From the NCBI GenBank assembly GCA_920105625.2, contig OV050032.1, positions 92,426,542 through 92,490,541 of the forward strand: a stretch of 64,000 nucleotides of DNA, given 5' to 3'. The notes beneath the pieces are model-generated. The model was not told the origin of the DNA, did no database searches, and was given only the letters and a program-made list of their open reading frames with translations. Below are positions 58,328 to 64,000 of this stretch, piece by piece; within the stretch, counting starts at the first letter, position 1, and each line of letters starts with the position of its first letter. The DNA is from Clusia tigrina. Its lineage: Eukaryota > Arthropoda > Insecta > Diptera > Clusiidae. Both the position numbers and the translations under genes were made by a program.

Positions 58328-61300
58328 TTATCAGTGTTTGATTTGGGACTCAAGGGTAGCATAGCTTTGAGCGATAGATTAGATTGGCAAGAGGCTCGAG
58401 TACTTTATTGTTACAAAATTTCAAGGTTTTATGACGCTCCAGTAAAAAGTTACAAGCATTTGTATATTGCAAACTTTGATAGGTGTAGGACGTACCGTAT
58501 AGAAGTTAGGGCCATTTGAAGTTTCCTCAGTGTTTGATTTGGGACTCAAGGGTAGCATAGCTTTGAGCGATAGATTAGATTGGCAAGAGGCTCGAGTACT
58601 TCATAGTTACAAAATTTCAAGGTTTTATGACGCTCCAGTAAAAACTTACAAGCATTTGTATATTGCAAACTTTGATAGGTGTAGGACGTACCGTATACAA
58701 GTTAGGGCCATTTGAAGTTTTATCAGTGTTTGATTTGGGACTCAAGGGTAGCATAGCTTTGAGCGATAGATTAGATTGACAAGAGGCTCGAGTACTTTAT
58801 TGTTACAAAATTTCAAGGTTTTATGACGCTCCAGTAAAAAGTTACAAGCATTTGTATGTTGCAAACTTTGATAGGTGTAGGACGTACCGTATAGAAGTTA
58901 GGGCCATTTGAAGTTTTCTCAGTGTTTGATTTGGGACTCAAGGGTAGCATAGCTTTGAGCGATAGATTAGATTGGCAAGAGGCTCAAGTACTTTATTGTT
59001 ACAAAATTTCAAGGTTTTATGACGCTCCAGTAAAAACTTACAAGCATTTGTATGTTGCAAACTTTGATAGGTGTAGGACGTACCGTATAGAAGTTAGGGC
59101 CATTTGAAGTTTTCTTAGTATTTGATTTGGGACTCAAGGGTAGCATAGCTTTGAGCGATAGCTTTAATTGGCAAGAGGCTCGAGTACTTTATTGTTACAA
59201 AATTACAAGGTTTTATGACGCTCCAGTAAAAACTTACAAGCATTTGTATGTTGCAAACTTTGATAGGTGTAGGACGTACCGTATAGAAGTTAGGGCCATT
59301 TGAAGTTTTATCAGTGTCTGATTTGGGACTCAAGGGTAGCATAGCTTTGAGCGATAGATTAAATTGGCAAGAGGCTCGAGTAATTTATTGTTACAAAATT
59401 CAAGGTTTTGTGACGCTCCAGTAAAAAGTTACAAGCATTTGTATGTTGCAAACTTTGATAGGTGTAGGACGTACCGTATAGATGTTAGGGCCATTTGAAG
59501 TTTTCTCAGTGTTTGATTTGGGACTCAAGGGTAGCATAGCTTTGAGCGATAGATTAAATTGGCAAGAGGCTCGAGTACTTTATTGTTACAAAATTTCAAG
59601 GTTTTGTGACGCTCCAGTAAAAAGTTACAAGCATTTGTATGTTGCAAACTTTGATAGGTGTAGGACGTATCGTATAGAAGTTAGGGCCATTTGAAGTTTT
59701 ATAAGTGTTTGATTTGGGACTCAAGGGTAGCATAGCTTTGAGCGATAGCTTTAATTGGCAAGAGGCTCGATTAATTTATAGTTACAAAATTTCAAGGTTT
59801 CATGACGCTCCAGTAAAAACTTACAAGCACTTGTATGTTGCAAACTTTGATTGGTGTAGGACGTACCGTATAGAAGTTAGGGCCATTTGAAGTTTTATCA
59901 GTGTTTGATTTGGGACTCAAGGGTAGCATAGCTTTGAGCGATAGATTACATTGGCAAGAGGCTCGAGTACTTTATAGTTACAAAATTTCAAGGTTTTATG
60001 ACGCTTCAGTAAAAACTTACAAGCATTTGTATGTTGCAAACTTTGATAGGTGTAGGACGTACCGTATACAAGTTAGGGCCATTTGAAGTTTTATCAGTGT
60101 TTGATTTGGGACTCAAGGGTAGCATAGCTTTGAGCGATAGATTAGATTGACAAGAGGCTCGAGTACTTTATTGTTACAAAATTTCAAGGTTTTACAACGC
60201 TCCAGTAAAAAGTTACAAGCATTTGTATGTTGCAAACTTTGATAGGTATAGGACGTGCCGTATAGAAGTTAGGGCCATTTGAAGTTTTCTCAGTGTTTGA
60301 TTTGGGACTCAAGGGTAGCATAGCTTTGAGCGATAGATTAGATTGGCAAGAGGCTCGAGTACTTTATTGTTACAAAATTTCCAGGTTTTATGACGCTCCA
60401 GTAAAAACTTACAAGCATTTGTATGTTGCAAACTTTGATAGGTGTAGGACGTACCGTATAGAAGTTAGGGCCATTTGAAGTTTTCTCAGTGTTTGATTTG
60501 GGACTCAAGGGTAGCATAGCTTTGAGCGATAGATTAGATTGACAAGAGGCTCGAGTACTTTATTGTTACAAAATTTCAAGGTTTTATGACGCTCCAGTAA
60601 AAACTTACAAGCATTTGTATGTTGCAAACTTTGATAGGTGTAGGATGTACCGTATAGAAGTTAGGGCCATTTGAAGTTTTCTCAGTGTTTGATTTGGGAC
60701 TCAAGGGTAGCATAGCTTTGAGCGATAGATTAAATTGGCAAGAGGCTCGAGTACTTTATAGTTACAAAATTTCAAGGTTTTATGACGCTCCAGTAAAAAG
60801 TTACAAGCATTTGTGTATTGCAAACTTTCATACGTGTAGGACGTACCGTATAGAAGTTAGGGCCATTTGAAGTTTTATCAGCGTTTGATTTGGGACTCAA
60901 GGGTAGCATAGCTTTGAGCGATAGATTCGATTGACAAGAGGCTCGAGTACTTTATTGTTACAAAATTTCAAGGTTTTATGACGCTCCAGTAAAAAGTTAC
61001 AAGCATTTGCATGTTGTAAACTTTGATAGGTGTAGGACGTACCGTATAGAAGTTAGGGCCATTTGAAGTTTTCTCAGTGTTTGATTTGGGACTCAAGGGT
61101 AGCATAGCTTTGAGCGATATATTACATTAACAAGAGGCTCGAGTACTTTATTGTTACAAAATTTCAAGCTTTTATGACGCTCCAGTAAAAAGTTACAAGC
61201 ATTTGTGTGTTGCAAACTTTGATAGGTGTAGGACGTACCGTATACAAGTTAGGGCCATTTGAAGTTTTATCAGTGTTTGATTTGGGACTCAAGGGTAGCA

Positions 61301-63614
61301 TAGCTTTGAGCGATAGCTTAAATTGGCAAGAGGCTCGAGTACTTTATTGTTACAAAATTTCAAGGTTTTATGACGCTCCAGTAAAAACTTAGAAGCATTT
61401 GTATGTTGCAAACTTTGATAGGTGAAGGACGTACCGTATAGAAGTTAGGGCCATTTGAAGTTTTCTTAGTATTTGATTTGGGACTCAAGGGTAGCATAGC
61501 TTTGAGCGATAGCTTTAATTGGCAAGAGGCTCGAGTACTTTATTGTTACAAAATTACTAGGTTTTATGACGCTCCAGTAAAAAGTTACAAGCATTTGTAT
61601 GTTGCAAACTTGGATAGGTGTAGGACGCTCCGTATAGAAGTTAGGGCCATTTGAAGTTTTCTCAGTGTTTGATTTGGGACTCAAGGGTAGCATAGCTTTG
61701 AGCGATAGATTAAATTGGCAAGAGGCTCGAATACTTTATTGTTAGAAAATTTCAAGGTTTTCTGACGCTCCAGTAAAAAGTTACAAGCATTTGTATGTTG
61801 CAAACTTTGATAGGTGTAGGACGTACCGTATAGAAGTTAGGGCCATTTGAAGTTTTATCAGTGTCTGATTTGGGACTCAAGGGTAGCATAGCTTTGATCG
61901 ATAGATTAAATTGGCACGAGGCTCGAGTAATTTATTGTTACAAAATTTCAAGGTTTTGTGATGCTCCAGTAAAAAGTTACAAGCATTTGTATGTTGCAAA
62001 CTTTGATAGGTGTAGGACGTACCGTATAGAAGTTAGGGCCATTTGAAGTTTTCTCAGTGTTCGATTTGGGACTCAAGGGTAGCATAGCTTTGAGCGATAG
62101 ATTAAATTGGCAAGAGGCTCGAGTACTTTATTGTTACAAAATTTCAAGGTTTTCTGACGCTCCAGTACAAGCATTTGTATGTTGCAAACTTTGATAGGTG
62201 TAGCACGTACCGTATAGATGTTAGGGCCATTTGAAGTTTTCTCAGTTTTTGATTTGGGACTCAAGGGTAGCATAGCTTTGAGCGATAGATTAGATTGGCA
62301 AGAGGCTCGAGTACTTTATTGTTACAAAATTTCAAGGTTTTCTGACGATCCAGTAAAAACTTACAAGCATTTGTATGTTGCAAACTTTGATAGGTGTAGG
62401 ACGTACCGTATAGAAGTAAGGGCATTTGAAGTTTTATCAGTGTCTGATTTGGGACTCAAGGGTAGCATAGCTTTGAGCGATAGATTAAATTGGCAAGAGG
62501 CTCGAGTATTTTATTGTTACAAAATTTCAAGGTTTTGTGACGCTCCAGTAAAAAGTTACAAGCATTTGTATGTTGCAAACTTTGATAGGTGTAGGACGTA
62601 CCGTATAGAAGTTAGGGCCATTTGAAGTTTTCTCAGTGTTTGATTTGGGACTCAAGGGTAGCATAGCTTTGAGCGATAGATTAAATTGGCAAGAGGCTCG
62701 AGTACTTTATTGTTACAAAATTTCAAGGTTTTGTGACGCTCCACTAAAAAGGTACAAGCATTTGTATGTTGCAAACTTTGATAGGTGTAGGACGTACCGT
62801 ATAGAAGTTAGGGCCATTTGAAGTTTTATAAGTGTTTGATTTGGGACTCAAGTGTAGCATAGCTTTGAGCGATAGCTTTAATTGGCAAGAGGCTCGATTA
62901 ATTTATAGTTACAAAATTTCAAGGTTTCATGACGCTCCAGTAAAAACTTACAAGCACTTGTATGTTGCAAACTTTGATAGGTGTAGGACGTACCGTATAG
63001 AAGTTAGGGCCATTTGAAGTTTTATCAGTGTTTGATTTAGGACTCAAGGGTAGCATAGCTTTGAGCGATAGATTAGATTGGCAGAGGCTCGAGTACTTTA
63101 TAGTTACAAAATTTCAAGGTTTTATGACGCTCCAGTAAAAACTTACAAGCATTTGTATATTGCAAACTTTGATAGGTGTAGGACGTACCGTATACAAGTT
63201 AGGGCCATTTGAAGTTTTATCAGTGTTTGATTTGGGACTCAAGGGTAGCATAGCTTTGAGCGATAGATTAGATTGACAAGAGGCTCGAGTACTTTATTGT
63301 TACAAAATTTCAAGGTTTTATGACGCTCCAGTAAAAACTTACAAGCATTTGTATGTTGCAAACTTTGATAGGTGTAGGATGTACCGTATAGAAGTTAGGG
63401 CCATTTGAAGTTTTCTCAGTGTTTGATTTGGGACTCAAGGGTAGCATAGCTTTCAGCGATAGATTAAATTGGAAAGAGGCTCGAGTACTTTATAGTTACA
63501 AAATTTCAAGGTTTTATGACGCTCCAGTAAAAAGTTACAAGCATTTGTATATTGCAAACTTTCATACGTGTAGGACGTACCGTATAGAAGTTAGGGCCAT
63601 TTGAAGTTTTATCA

Positions 63615-64000
63615 GCGTTTGATTTGGGAGTCAAGGGTAGCATAGCTTTGAGCGATAGATTAGATTGACAAGAGGCTCGAGTACTTTATTGTTACAAAAT
63701 TTCAAGGTTTTATGACGCTCCAGTAAAAAGTTACAAGCATTTGTATGTTGCAAACTTTGATAGGTGTAGGACGTACCGTATAGAAGTTAGGGCCATTTGA
63801 AGTTTTATAAGTGTTTGATTTGGGAGTCAAGGGTAGCATAGCTTTGAGCGATAGCTTTAATTGGCAAGAGGCTCGATTAATTTATAGTTACAAAATTTCA
63901 AGGTTTCATGACGCTCCAGTAAAAACTTACAAGCACTTGTATGATGCAAACTTTGATAGGTGTAGGACGTACCGTATAGAAGTTAGGGCCATTTGAAGTT
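63615..64000 (+). repeat. GGGAGTCAAGGG monomer pair, copy 2 (at window edge)
   Basis: Repeats 57942-58327 at +5673 bp, again preceded by a monomer with TATATTGC and TTTCATACG. A private change is GTATGATGC at ~63941. It reaches the window end, so the parent HOR may continue beyond it. Confidence 0.8.

Larger units (their letters stand above)
34257..64000 (+). repeat. 196-bp satellite array, right segment (~152 monomers)
   Basis: Continuous + strand monomers to the window end. This segment has the most indels: a 55-bp partial duplication at ~44418, a 41-bp deletion at ~45030, an 8-bp deletion at ~45963, a 21-bp deletion at ~57068 and an 8-bp deletion at ~62167. Blocks of monomers recur at several offsets. 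No gene, RNA gene or additional transposon is visible. The array continues past the right edge. Confidence 0.97.

Noticed and set aside
1..64000. CRISPR array or bacterial origin
   Set aside because: The repeat is the whole 196-bp unit with no unique spacers, and the window contains LTR retrotransposons with eukaryotic priming and polyadenylation signals.
1..64000. CENP-B box or other centromere motif in the monomer
   Set aside because: I found no match to the mammalian CENP-B box pattern, and its absence says little for insects. Centromeric function can be neither claimed nor excluded.
1..64000. tRNA, rRNA or snRNA gene within the array
   Set aside because: No cloverleaf with A and B boxes or conserved RNA core was recognised. 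The only tRNA-related sequence is the 14-nt copia primer site.

Overview
The window is a block of eukaryotic tandem satellite DNA. About 53 kb of its 64 kb is one head-to-tail array of a ~196-bp monomer, roughly 271 copies, all in the same orientation. I recognise no host gene and no structural RNA gene. The array runs off both window edges, so neither boundary is seen. Two full-length LTR retrotransposons interrupt it, both on the + strand. Their features suggest an insect, probably a fly: a copia element primed by an internal fragment of initiator tRNA-Met (as in Drosophila copia) and an intact BEL/Pao element. No species-diagnostic sequence is present, so this placement is an inference.

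Layout. (1) 1-6776: satellite, about 35 monomers in perfect 196-bp register, built from a 14-mer higher-order repeat (HOR), a 12-mer derivative and a partial third copy. (2) 6777-11381: Ty1/copia element with 205-bp LTRs (2 differences), a perfect 5-bp target duplication GTTAG, and one 1370-aa Gag-Pol reading frame. (3) 11382-28044: satellite, about 85 monomers, with HORs of 9, 10 and 12 monomers opening on the same marker monomer, a 10-mer repeated at 1959 bp, and a segment repeated 6.46 kb downstream. (4) 28045-34256: BEL/Pao element with 311-bp LTRs (1 difference), 5-bp target duplication GAAGT/GACGT, and one 1852-aa Gag-Pol frame. (5) 34257-64000: satellite, about 152 monomers, including a ~3.36-kb block repeated at 5491 bp, a clean 5-mer, a ~0.9-kb block repeated at ~1171 bp, and several indel junctions that look like recombination scars.

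How the parts relate. The monomers carry a small set of alternative states at about a dozen positions, shuffled into combinations. This is the pattern expected from unequal exchange and gene conversion. Neither retrotransposon is present in any other HOR copy in the window, so both probably arrived after the local HOR structure formed. Both sit within about 15 bp of the same place in the monomer. Each element appears structurally complete: LTRs, priming or polypurine signals, and an unbroken polyprotein with its catalytic residues. Points that most deserve a check are a consensus-quality 51-nt intron inside the BEL LTR, the lack of a normal tRNA primer site after the BEL 5' LTR, and a recurrent 195-bp monomer that joins two monomer reading frames.
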